Shown here: one piece after another, positions 1-6,358 of the stretch
Layout: every line of letters begins with the position of its first letter
Numbering within the stretch: the first letter of the stretch is position 1
Source: Actinomycetota bacterium
Lineage (GTDB): Bacteria; Actinomycetota; Acidimicrobiia; Acidimicrobiales; Ilumatobacteraceae
Assembly: GCA_010024485.1 (NCBI GenBank)
Contig: RGGX01000005.1
Span: 1-22,680, forward strand
Direction: 5' to 3'
DNA length: 22,680 nucleotides
The notes under the pieces: generated by a model
The model's input: the letters and a program-made list of their open reading frames with translations, nothing else
Database searches by the model: none
Told to the model about the DNA's origin: nothing
Position numbers and translations under genes: made by a program

Positions 1-527
1 CGCTCCTTCGCGATCATCTCGCCCCAGAGACGCTCCTGTTCGGAGGCGTCCAGTCCGAGCACCGAGGTCAGCACGGCGAGGGTCGAGGATGGGTCGTCGA
101 TCAGTTTGGGGTTGATGCTGATCGTGCTCGCCGGGATGGACACGGCGAGTTCCTCGCCGTTGCGATCGAAGATCGTCCCCCGGTCGGCGGAGATGGTGGC
201 CGACCGGGTCCACTGGTCGGCGGCGGCCGCTCGGAGCGGGGCTCCCCCGGCGGTCTGGAGTTCGACGATCTTCAGGACCACGAGGATCATGGCCCCGCAG
301 ATCAGCCAGGTGATGAGGCGCATCCGCCGCCTCGAGTTACCACCGGTGAGGGTCGAGGCGGGACGCGAGGTGCGCACGGTCCGGAGACGAGGACCCGGCT
401 CGACCGGGCGCCGCGAACGGTGCCGTTGGGGCACGGTCACGCCCGACCGGCGCGTGGGGCCGTTGCGTCGGGACACCGTCGGCGTGCGGCGGCGCGCCGA
501 TGCCGGGGGTGAGGGCCTCCTGCTCAT
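1..527 (-). CDS. ftsI: Peptidoglycan transpeptidase FtsI/PBP (N-terminal part, cut by window edge)
   Basis: This is the first 175 codons of a class B penicillin-binding protein, the septal peptidoglycan transpeptidase. The visible part starts with about 68 Arg/Pro-rich cytoplasmic residues. One membrane anchor follows (about residues 70-92, LITWLICGAMILVVLKIVEL). Then comes the start of the PBP dimerisation domain, with the family signature RGTIFDRNGEELAVSIPA and the following INPKLI segment. The catalytic SxxK domain lies beyond position 1. The ATG at 527-525 overlaps the ftsL stop (ATGA), and a GGAGGG ribosome site lies about 8-10 bases upstream. Order mraZ-rsmH-ftsL-ftsI is the standard start of the actinobacterial division cluster. 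The basic N-terminal tail is long but common in actinobacterial PbpB proteins. Identity is strong from motif plus position; only the 3' end is unseen. Confidence 0.93.
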   Translation of the reverse strand, partial: MSRRPSPPASARRRTPTVSRRNGPTRRSGVTVPQRHRSRRPVEPGPRLRTVRTSRPASTLTGGNSRRRMRLITWLICGAMILVVLKIVELQTAGGAPLRAAAADQWTRSATISADRGTIFDRNGEELAVSIPASTISINPKLIDDPSSTLAVLTSVLGLDASEQERLWGEMIAKE

Positions 528-985
528 CGCTCCATCCCTCCGACCCGCTTCACGAGGCGGAACTGGTCGAGCGGGCCGAGGTTGTCTGGCGCCTGCGAGA
601 CCTCAGGGGACATACCGGTTCGCGCGATCGTGATCGCGAGGACCTGCGGGTCGATCGGAAGGAAGCGGCTCGAGGTGGCGGGCCGCATGTCGAGACGGCG
701 CCCCTCGGCATCGAGGCGCGTGGGCGAGCGGAGCTCGGCGCGGATACTGCGGAGGGAGTCGAAGTCCTCGTTGGCGACGGCGATACGGCGGTCGAGCTGG
801 TCGATCTGGTACTGCCGAGCCGCGATCTGCGTGTGCAGGACCGCGATCATGGCCATGCCGACCGCGGCAGCGGCGAAGGTCACGATGATCACCCGAGCGG
901 CGCGCCCTCCCGCCTGCACCAGGTTGAGCGATGGACGGATCTGCGGCCGTCGCACCCGGGTGAGGTCGATGAGGGGCAGAGCCAT
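524..985 (-). CDS. ftsL: Cell division protein FtsL
   Basis: A 153-residue bitopic membrane protein with a short cytoplasmic head, one membrane helix (about residues 32-51, IIVTFAAAAVGMAMIAVL) and a periplasm-side coiled coil (about 52-86, QIAARQYQIDQLDRRIAVA). The segment LRAELRSPTRLDAEGRRLDM matches the conserved post-coil region of FtsL/DivIC-like proteins. FtsL joins FtsB/DivIC and FtsQ to activate FtsWI at the septum. Sequence conservation of FtsL is poor, so the call leans on topology and on its place between rsmH and ftsI. Its ATG at 985-983 overlaps the rsmH stop by one base, and its stop overlaps the ftsI start by four, so all three are translationally coupled. Confidence 0.85.
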   Translation of the reverse strand: MALPLIDLTRVRRPQIRPSLNLVQAGGRAARVIIVTFAAAAVGMAMIAVLHTQIAARQYQIDQLDRRIAVANEDFDSLRSIRAELRSPTRLDAEGRRLDMRPATSSRFLPIDPQVLAITIARTGMSPEVSQAPDNLGPLDQFRLVKRVGGMER

Positions 986-1938
986 CAGCCGTGCTCCTCC
1001 TCGGCGGCGACTCGCTCGACCACCCTCAGGCGGGCCGACGATGCGCGGCGGTTGCCGGCCACCTCATCGGCGGACGGCCGTTTGGCGTGTCCTCTCACGA
1101 GGCGCACGGTCTGGACCGCGCCGCAGATGCAGGGCAGTTCGGGTGGGCAGACGCAGCGGTCGGTGGCCTCCCGGAAGCGATCCTTGACGATGCGGTCCTC
1201 GCCGGAGTGGTAGGTGAGCACGGCCACACGACCCCCGGGGGCGACGGCCTCGACCGCACGGTCGATGGCCGAGGGGAGGATGTCGAGTTCGCCGTTGACC
1301 TCGATCCGGATGGCCTGGAAGGTTCGCTTGGCCGGGTGCCCTCCGGTGCGTCGCGCCGGGGCGGGGATCGCTGCGGTCACCACCTCGGCGAGGTCGGTGG
1401 TGCGCTCGATGGGTCGCGCGGCGACGATGGCGCGGGCGATGCGGCGGGCGAAGCGCTCGTCGCCGTGTCGTTCGATGATGTCGGCGAGGCGGTCCTCGTC
1501 GTAGCCGTTCACGACGTCGTCGGCCGACCACTCCCCCGAGGAGTCCATCCGCATGTCGACGGGGCCCTCGTGGCGGTAGGAGAAACCCCGGTCGGCGGTG
1601 TCGAGTTGATGACTGGAGACGCCGAGGTCGAACAGCGCCCCGCTCAACTCGGCGACCTCATGGTCATCCATGACCTCTCGGAGGGCGTCGAAGCGGGCGT
1701 GCGCGGCGGCGAAGCGCTCCCCGAACCGCTCGAGTCGAGCTCCGGCGGCCTTCAGGGCGGTGTGGTCTCGATCGATACCGAGCACACGGAGATCGGCTCG
1801 GGACTCGAGGATGGCCTCGGTGTGTCCTCCCCCACCGAGGGTCGCGTCGAGGACCACGCCGGGAGGAACGGTGGAGAAGACATCGACGATCTCGTCGCGC
1901 ATCACCGGCTGGTGCTCGAAGTCGTCGGCGACGCTCAC
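985..1938 (-). CDS. rsmH: 16S rRNA (cytosine1402-N4)-methyltransferase RsmH
   Basis: This 317-residue protein is the usual length for RsmH (MraW), which uses S-adenosylmethionine to methylate N4 of C1402 in the ribosomal P site. Family hallmarks are visible in order: HQPVMRDEIVDVF at the N-terminus, the SAM loop LDATLGGGGHTEAIL (about 30-44), the acidic ribose-binding residue in LGIDRD (about 53-58), and FDLGVSSHQLDTADRGFSY (about 103-121). Later come PAKRTFQAIRIEVN and LTYHSGEDRIVKDRF. The ATG overlaps the mraZ stop by four bases (ATGA), and the stop overlaps the ftsL ATG by one. It is therefore the second gene of the mraZ-led operon and should share MraZ control. Confidence 0.97.
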   Translation of the reverse strand: MSVADDFEHQPVMRDEIVDVFSTVPPGVVLDATLGGGGHTEAILESRADLRVLGIDRDHTALKAAGARLERFGERFAAAHARFDALREVMDDHEVAELSGALFDLGVSSHQLDTADRGFSYRHEGPVDMRMDSSGEWSADDVVNGYDEDRLADIIERHGDERFARRIARAIVAARPIERTTDLAEVVTAAIPAPARRTGGHPAKRTFQAIRIEVNGELDILPSAIDRAVEAVAPGGRVAVLTYHSGEDRIVKDRFREATDRCVCPPELPCICGAVQTVRLVRGHAKRPSADEVAGNRRASSARLRVVERVAAEEEHG

Positions 1939-2360
1939 TCGTCCCTCCAGACCCGCGGGGCGACCTCGTAGTCATCTTCCGTGGCGACCGTCTCGTACCG
2001 GGAGGGACGCCACAGCTCGATCGTGTTGAGGTTGCCGACGATCATCGCCGTGCCCGCGCCGACCAGTCCGGCGAACTCGCGGGCCTTCTCGTCCAGGGTC
2101 AGTCGGCCCTGTTTGTCGACAGCCACTGCCGTCGTGTTGGTGGCGAGGGAGCGGCGCACCCCGGGGGCGGCCTCCTCGCGCTTGACCGCCTCGATGACCT
2201 CGGCAGCCTCGGACTCGAAGACGGCGGCCGTTCGAAGGGTCACGCATCCCTGGGGGTCGAGGGTGGCGTAACACCGATCGCCGAGGTCGACACGGAACGA
2301 CGAGGGGAGCGCCAGACGACCGTTGTCGTCGATGCTGCGGTCGTAGACCCCGACGAACAC
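1935..2360 (-). CDS. mraZ: Transcriptional regulator MraZ
   Basis: MraZ is a ring-forming DNA-binding protein of the SpoVT/AbrB-like fold that represses its own division-cluster operon. Both tandem half-domains are visible: FVGVYDRSIDDNGRLALPSSFR near the start (written here as FVGVYDRSI then DNGRLALP), and AVDKQGRLTL in the second half. The C-terminal part contains IELWRPSRYE. I start it at the GTG at 2360-2358, giving 141 residues beginning (M)FVGVYD, because family members begin MF-L/V-G-x-Y. The reading frame stays open to a TTG at 2456 and an ATG at 2438. However, the TTG lies between the likely -35 and -10 boxes and inside the operator array, and the ATG lies at the predicted transcription start, so neither is a good initiator. 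A purine-rich stretch (GGAAGGCGAGG) lies upstream of the GTG. Confidence 0.92.
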   Translation of the reverse strand: MFVGVYDRSIDDNGRLALPSSFRVDLGDRCYATLDPQGCVTLRTAAVFESEAAEVIEAVKREEAAPGVRRSLATNTTAVAVDKQGRLTLDEKAREFAGLVGAGTAMIVGNLNTIELWRPSRYETVATEDDYEVAPRVWRDE

Positions 2361-2442
2361 CTTCCGTGCCCTCGCCTTCCTGTCATCCGCCTTCGTTGGC
2401 TGCCTCTGCCACGCATCGGGAGGCGGTCCCGACGGCATCCGA

Positions 2443-2472
2443 AGTATGTCCGCCAATTCACACCAATGTCAA
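2443..2472 (-). promoter_or_regulatory. Promoter of the mraZ operon
   Basis: On the minus strand a perfect TTGACA (2472-2467) is followed after 18 bases by CATACT (2448-2443), giving a sigma-70-type promoter firing towards mraZ. The predicted transcript would start near 2436, leaving a leader of roughly 75 bases before the GTG at 2360. The call is from sequence only; the -10 matches TATAAT at four of six positions. Confidence 0.6.
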
Positions 2473-2495
2473 CCATCCTTCACCAAATAACCCCA
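2451..2495 (-). promoter_or_regulatory. Five-box MraZ operator array
   Basis: Minus-strand TGG triplets occur at exactly 10-base intervals, with their T at 2495, 2485, 2475, 2465 and 2455. The boxes read TGGGG, TGGTG, TGGTT, TGGTG and TGGCG, each followed by a five-base spacer. E. coli MraZ is known to bind TGGGN direct repeats separated by five bases upstream of mraZ, so the spacing matches exactly. The array covers the -35 element and the spacer of the promoter, which fits autorepression. The next position in phase (2505-2503) reads CGG, so the array stops at five. Confidence 0.8.
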
Positions 2496-2658
2496 GAACG
2501 TGCCGCAAACGTGCCACATGACGGGAGAAACGACGCGCAGAGCGGGACGGGCGCGACACCGGGAGCGACGCCGGAAGCGGGCGACGCGGAAGCGCTGCGG
2601 GACTCGGGAGACACCCTCGAGTCGCCACCCGACCGGGCACGGGACCGGATGCGAGCGG
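2496..2658. other. Gene-free stretch upstream of the mra promoter
   Basis: No credible coding frame lies between the mraZ promoter and the stop of the upstream ligase-like gene. Two features are visible. One is a direct repeat of AACGTGCC (plus strand, 2497-2504 and 2508-2515) next to the MraZ boxes. The other is an imperfect inverted repeat at 2601-2623 (arms GACTC/GAGTC with inner GGG/CCC) that could be a weak terminator or transcript structure but lacks a U-tract. Confidence 0.35.
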
Positions 2659-3342
2659 TCAGCGATCGGTGAGTTGTTCGGCCAGATGGCCGGCGAGAGC
2701 CGCGGCTGCCGACTCGACGACATCGCGCGGAACCCGGGCGGGGTCGTCCGGGACCGGGTCGTCCGGACGGTGCGACTCCGCGATCAGGGCAGCCGCCGAG
2801 GCCGAGGGGTTTCCGGTGAACACCTGACACTGGACCCGGGACCACTCCCGTGTGCGCCGCTGGCTGAGCCCGACCAGTTTGCGTCCGTCGAGGAGCACCT
2901 CGCCGGGCCCGAGGCCGGCGAAGCAGAGCAGTTCCTCCCAGGCTCCCCTCGAGACCGGCCCCTCATGGATCGAGAGATGACCGGCGAGATCCGGATCCGC
3001 AGCAGCCAGCGCGGTGAGCCAGGCCGAACCGACGGCCTCCATCGAGCCACGGACGTCAGAGGTCACCGATGAGGCTCCCGCCGGGAGCCACACATCGACC
3101 CACACGGCGACCGTGTCGTCCACCAGCACGATCCCTCCGCCGGAGGCTCGCCGGACGATCTCGAGACCCGCCCCGGTCACCCCGGCCGGATCGAGGAGCT
3201 CCTCCCCCTGCCTCGATCCGAGCACCAGGGCGGCGCGGTCCGCGCGGCATCGACGAACCGTGACGATCGGGTCGGTCGGCGGACTCCAGCCATGGAGGAC
3301 TCCAGCAGACCCGTGGGCCTGCTCCTGTCGGAACGGCAGCAC
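2659..3342 (-). CDS. Lipoate/biotin protein ligase A family protein
   Basis: A 227-residue protein of the BPL/LplA catalytic fold, which attaches lipoyl or biotinyl groups to target lysines or transfers octanoyl groups. Visible motifs are ALVLGSRQ (about 38-45), the acyl-adenylate loop RRASGGGIVLVDD (about 64-76, the RRxTGGGxVxHD motif) and LLDGRKLVGLSQRR (about 150-163), whose Lys155 is the expected catalytic lysine. The histidine usually found after the GGG loop is replaced (VLVDD). The N-terminus, GSAGVLHGW, resembles short actinobacterial members of the family. The GTG start at 3342 has no strong ribosome site; no better start exists before the HNH gene stop 36 bases upstream, so the two genes probably share a transcript. 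Substrate cannot be told from sequence. Confidence 0.8.
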   Translation of the reverse strand: MLPFRQEQAHGSAGVLHGWSPPTDPIVTVRRCRADRAALVLGSRQGEELLDPAGVTGAGLEIVRRASGGGIVLVDDTVAVWVDVWLPAGASSVTSDVRGSMEAVGSAWLTALAAADPDLAGHLSIHEGPVSRGAWEELLCFAGLGPGEVLLDGRKLVGLSQRRTREWSRVQCQVFTGNPSASAAALIAESHRPDDPVPDDPARVPRDVVESAAAALAGHLAEQLTDR

Positions 3343-3378
3343 CCGTCGGAGCCTACGGGCCCCAGCCGTCGCCTCTCC

Positions 3379-3876
3379 TCAGCTGGCCCGGGCGAGGTAG
3401 GGCTTCCAGGCCTCGGGCATACGGGAGGCCCCGACGACCACCCACGACCTCGGCCTCGGAGGGCATCCGGGTCGGCGGAGCCGCATACCGGCCTCCTCGG
3501 GGGTGCGGTCGCGCTTGGCGAGATTGCAGCGCCGACAGGCAGCGACGAGGTTCTCCCAGTCGTGCCCGCCACCGCGAGATCGCGGCAGGACGTGATCGAT
3601 CGAGTCCGCGGGACCACCGCAGTACTGGCAGGTGTGGTCATCGCGAGCGAACACGGCCCGCCGGGAGAGCACCGCCTGACGGCGACGCGCGACGCGGACC
3701 ATGTAGCGCAGCCGCACCACCGAGGGCACCGGCAACGTCACCGACGGTGACCGCAGGACCGATCCGTCATGTTCGATGATCTCGGCCTTGTCGTCGAGCA
3801 CGAGGCACGTGGCCCGCCGGAACGACACGATGCTGAGCGGCTCGTACGAGGCGTTCAGTACGAGCACATTGCGCAT
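3379..3876 (-). CDS. HNH endonuclease family protein
   Basis: This 165-residue protein carries a complete HNH core. It has a zinc-knuckle CQYC (Cys83/Cys86), then the active-site pair DHVLPRSRGG (Asp94-His95), HDWENLVAAC (His105, Asn109) and CRRCN (Cys114/Cys117, Asn118) followed by KRDRTPEEA. The N-terminus (MRNVLVLNASYEPLSIVSFRR begins the motif VLNASYEPL) is that of a very widespread actinobacterial/cyanobacterial HNH family of unproven role, thought to act in DNA processing rather than as part of a restriction system. No methyltransferase or mobile element is adjacent, which argues against a restriction or homing role. It lies between the acyl-CoA dehydrogenase (37 bases upstream) and the ligase-like gene. 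Confidence 0.9.
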   Translation of the reverse strand: MRNVLVLNASYEPLSIVSFRRATCLVLDDKAEIIEHDGSVLRSPSVTLPVPSVVRLRYMVRVARRRQAVLSRRAVFARDDHTCQYCGGPADSIDHVLPRSRGGGHDWENLVAACRRCNLAKRDRTPEEAGMRLRRPGCPPRPRSWVVVGASRMPEAWKPYLARAS

Positions 3877-3913
3877 CGGTCAGGCCGACCCTCTCAGGTC
3901 GTGTACGAGCGGC

Positions 3914-5056
3914 TCATCCTCCGCCAGTCGCGACACCACGCGAGATAGTTCCCCAGGAGGCCGACGAGTTCGGTGCTCCCGCGTCGTCGGTCTGGAAGGC
4001 CGAGGACGGCATGCGACCGGAGGGCACCATCGCCTCGGCCCCGAGGATGTCGACCGCCAACTCGGTCACCGTGAGGTGGTACTCGCTCCAGAACAGCTTC
4101 GAGATCGCGCCGTCGGGGCCGGGGTGGGCTCCGGCGAGGAACTGCGTGAGCACGCGCATGCCGCTGTATCGCATGACCTGCACCTTCGAGTAGGCGCGCG
4201 CGATGCGCTGTCGGATCACCGGGTCGCGGTCCAGACCGCGCTCGCGGGCCAGCAGGACGAGCCGGTCGACCTCGGCCTGGAACCGGATCGGCGCGGTGGC
4301 CGCGGCCTCACCGCGCTCGAAGCCGAGCAGGGTCATCGCGACCGCCCAGCCGTTGTTGACCCCACCGACCACCTCGTCGACCGGGCAGACGGCGTCGGTG
4401 TAGAAGACCTCGTTGAACTCGCTCTCGCCGGAGATCATGCGGATCGGGCGGACCTCGACGCCCGGTTGACGCATGTCGACGAGCAGGAAGGAGATGCCCT
4501 TGTGCTTCGGCGCGTCCGGATCGGTCCGGGCCAGCGTGAAGATGTGGTCGGCGAGATGACCGGCGGAGGTCCAGATCTTCTGGCCGTTGAGGATCCACTG
4601 ATCACCGTCGCGGATCGCCTTGAGCCCGACGTTGCCGAGGTCCGACCCCGCGTTGGGCTCGCTGTAGCCCTGACACCAGGTGTCCTCACCGGACAGGATC
4701 CGAGGCAGGTAGCGCTCCTTCTGCTCGTCGCTCCCCATGAGGAGCAGCGTGTTGCCGAGCATCTGGATACCGAAGACGTCGTTCGGGCCGCCGGTCGGCA
4801 CCCCCGCGCGCGCGAACTCCTCGGCGAGGATGACCTGCTCGAGGGCCGAGAGTCCGGCACCGCCGAACTCGACCGGCCAGCCGGGTGCCAGATAGCCGGC
4901 TTCGAAGAGCGTCTGCCGCCACTCGGCCACGAACTCCTCGATGGCGCTCCCCTCGAGGGATCCGATACCCGACCAGTTCGACGGGAGTTTCTCGGCGAGG
5001 AAGGCCTGGACCTTCTCCCGGTAGGCCTCGGCGGAGGGTTCGTAGGTGGGGCGCAT
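3914..5056 (-). CDS. Acyl-CoA dehydrogenase with atypical C-terminus
   Basis: A 380-residue FAD-dependent acyl-CoA dehydrogenase, which oxidises acyl-CoA to enoyl-CoA. Family landmarks are LAPGWPVEFGGAGLSALEQ (about 57-73), the FAD/substrate segment CQGYSEPNAGSDL (about 128-140), WILNGQKIWTSAGHLAD (about 154-170) and LLGFERGE (about 243-250). Glu247 in the last lies where the catalytic base sits in isovaleryl/long-chain type members. Up to DDAGAPNSSASW (about 357-368) it follows the family closely. The expected ending with the GTSEIQRNI-type motif and LGLP is replaced by 12 unrelated residues and a stop, with no match in the other frames. The start at ATG 5056 is chosen because a TACGCT hexamer sits six bases before it; the frame stays open upstream to 5437 but overlaps the ROK gene. 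Substrate unknown. Confidence 0.85.
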   Translation of the reverse strand: MRPTYEPSAEAYREKVQAFLAEKLPSNWSGIGSLEGSAIEEFVAEWRQTLFEAGYLAPGWPVEFGGAGLSALEQVILAEEFARAGVPTGGPNDVFGIQMLGNTLLLMGSDEQKERYLPRILSGEDTWCQGYSEPNAGSDLGNVGLKAIRDGDQWILNGQKIWTSAGHLADHIFTLARTDPDAPKHKGISFLLVDMRQPGVEVRPIRMISGESEFNEVFYTDAVCPVDEVVGGVNNGWAVAMTLLGFERGEAAATAPIRFQAEVDRLVLLARERGLDRDPVIRQRIARAYSKVQVMRYSGMRVLTQFLAGAHPGPDGAISKLFWSEYHLTVTELAVDILGAEAMVPSGRMPSSAFQTDDAGAPNSSASWGTISRGVATGGG

Positions 5057-5062
5057 GAGCCG

Positions 5063-5068
5063 AGCGTA
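5063..5068 (-). promoter_or_regulatory. Leaderless-type -10 box of the acyl-CoA dehydrogenase gene
   Basis: Minus-strand TACGCT (TAnnnT) ends six bases before the ATG at 5056, placing the transcript start at or next to the start codon. No clear -35 was seen. Confidence 0.4.
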
Positions 5069-5076
5069 GTGCGACC

Positions 5077-5979
5077 TCAGGTCGCCGTCACCGCCGGAGC
5101 CGGATCGATCCCCCCGGTTGCGACGCGGTGTCGAGCGACCGCCGCACCCCCGACGAGGACATGCTGACGGACGGCGCGGATGTGAATCTCCTCGAGGTGC
5201 ACGAGACGACTCCTCTGGTCGAGTTCGGCGCTCATGGCATCGGTCAGACGGCGACCGAGGGCGGTCACGACCGGACCGCCGAGGACGATGCGGTGGATGT
5301 CGAGCATCGCCGCGAGCGATGCGCAGGCGCGGGCGACCATGATGCCGGCCCGGTCGACCGTGGCATCGGGGACGCGGGAGACCTCGCGTCCGAACTGGGC
5401 CTCGAGACTGACGGCACCCGCGTAGAGATCGAGACAACCGGTGGCTCCACAGGCGCAGACCGGACCATCGGGGTCGACCAGCAGGTGCCCGAAGGCGCCG
5501 AGATGCCCGTTCGCCCCCGAGAGCAACTGGCCGTCCCGCACGATGCCCCCGTCCACCTGATCGCCGAGGTACAGGCCGATCAGATGTCCGTCATCAGGGG
5601 CGTTGGCGATCGCATGGGCATGCCCGGTGGAGGAGATCACGGTGGGCAGTCCGGTCGTCTCGGCGACCAACCGCCGGATCGGAACCCCCTCCCAGCCGGT
5701 GACGGTCACCGACCGGAACTCACCGATATCGGCGAGGACCGGACCCGGGCCGGTGACCCCACACACCGTCGGCCGGGACTCCTCCGGCGTCGCGGCGAGC
5801 ACTCGGTCGACCAGTCGGGTGAGCGCCACCCAGGGCTGACGCGTCGGCGGGACGACGCGATCTCGAACACCGACCTCACCATCGGGACCGACGACTCCAG
5901 CGACGAGGTGACGGACGCCGAGGTCGACCGCGAGAACGTGCGGGGTCGCGTCGGAGGGACCCTCGTCGGGCTCAGCCAC
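5077..5979 (-). CDS. ROK-fold protein lacking kinase catalytic residues
   Basis: A 300-residue ROK (repressor/ORF/kinase) family protein. The zinc-binding signature is intact: GHLLVDPDGPVCACGATGCL (about 164-183; His165, Cys175, Cys177, Cys182). The ATP and sugar sites are not. The phosphate-1 loop DxGGT reads DLGVR (19-23), the catalytic NDANA motif reads STGHAHA (117-123, no aspartate), GTGIGGG reads GDQVDGG (139-145) and the sugar-binding AGExGH reads LGAFGH (160-165). There is no N-terminal helix-turn-helix, so it is not a classic ROK repressor either. It is probably a non-catalytic ROK protein of unknown role; compare the intact ROK kinase at 15725-16675. GTG start at 5979 overlaps the DUF3040 gene by eight bases, implying co-expression with it. 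Confidence 0.75.
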   Translation of the reverse strand: MAEPDEGPSDATPHVLAVDLGVRHLVAGVVGPDGEVGVRDRVVPPTRQPWVALTRLVDRVLAATPEESRPTVCGVTGPGPVLADIGEFRSVTVTGWEGVPIRRLVAETTGLPTVISSTGHAHAIANAPDDGHLIGLYLGDQVDGGIVRDGQLLSGANGHLGAFGHLLVDPDGPVCACGATGCLDLYAGAVSLEAQFGREVSRVPDATVDRAGIMVARACASLAAMLDIHRIVLGGPVVTALGRRLTDAMSAELDQRSRLVHLEEIHIRAVRQHVLVGGAAVARHRVATGGIDPAPAVTAT

Positions 5980-6286
5980 GCCGAGGCCAACCGGAGGCGA
6001 GCCAGTTCGCGACCGGGGACTCCGACAGGCGCTCGCGTCCGATGAGACGCATCTCCGAGGCGACCACCGAGGCGAGGAACAGGACGACCACGAAACCGAT
6101 GAACGACACGAGGAAGCTGACTGCCAGACCGATCACGGTCACGAACAGCGCGATGACCGCGCCGACCGCGGCGAGCACCAACCGACGGCGCGAGACGCGG
6201 TAACCGCGCTCGGCGAAGGTGGGGTCCTGCTCGAGCTCCTGCTCGATCTGGCGGAGGATCCGCTGTTCGTCTTCGGAGAGGGGCAT
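5972..6286 (-). CDS. DUF3040 family membrane protein
   Basis: A 104-residue protein with the hallmark DUF3040 start MPLSEDEQRILRQIEQELEQ (first 20 residues), then DPTFAERGYRVSRR, then two hydrophobic helices (about 36-57 and 58-77) and a basic tail. DUF3040 proteins are small actinobacterial membrane proteins of unknown function, often found beside dinB and the mraZ cluster, as here. An AGGAA ribosome site lies about nine bases before the ATG at 6286. The stop overlaps the downstream ROK-like gene. The function is unknown. Confidence 0.9.
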   Translation of the reverse strand: MPLSEDEQRILRQIEQELEQDPTFAERGYRVSRRRLVLAAVGAVIALFVTVIGLAVSFLVSFIGFVVVLFLASVVASEMRLIGRERLSESPVANWLASGWPRRG

Positions 6287-6358
6287 GTCGTCGGTTCCTG
6301 GAGTCTTCGGCGGCTCGTCTGCTCGCCAGCCTCAGTTTGTCATCCCAGCAGCCGATCC

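Noticed and set aside
2601..2623. Inverted repeat as a rho-independent terminator of the ligase-like gene
   Set aside because: The stem is interrupted by a two-base bulge and there is no U-run, so it is recorded only as possible structure.
3379..3876. HNH gene as part of a restriction-modification or homing element
   Set aside because: No methyltransferase, integrase, intron or inverted repeats are nearby and the family is a common housekeeping-type HNH protein.
3776..5167. Plus-strand frame of 463 codons
   Set aside because: Antisense to the acyl-CoA dehydrogenase, with composition typical of antisense high-GC DNA and no recognisable domain.
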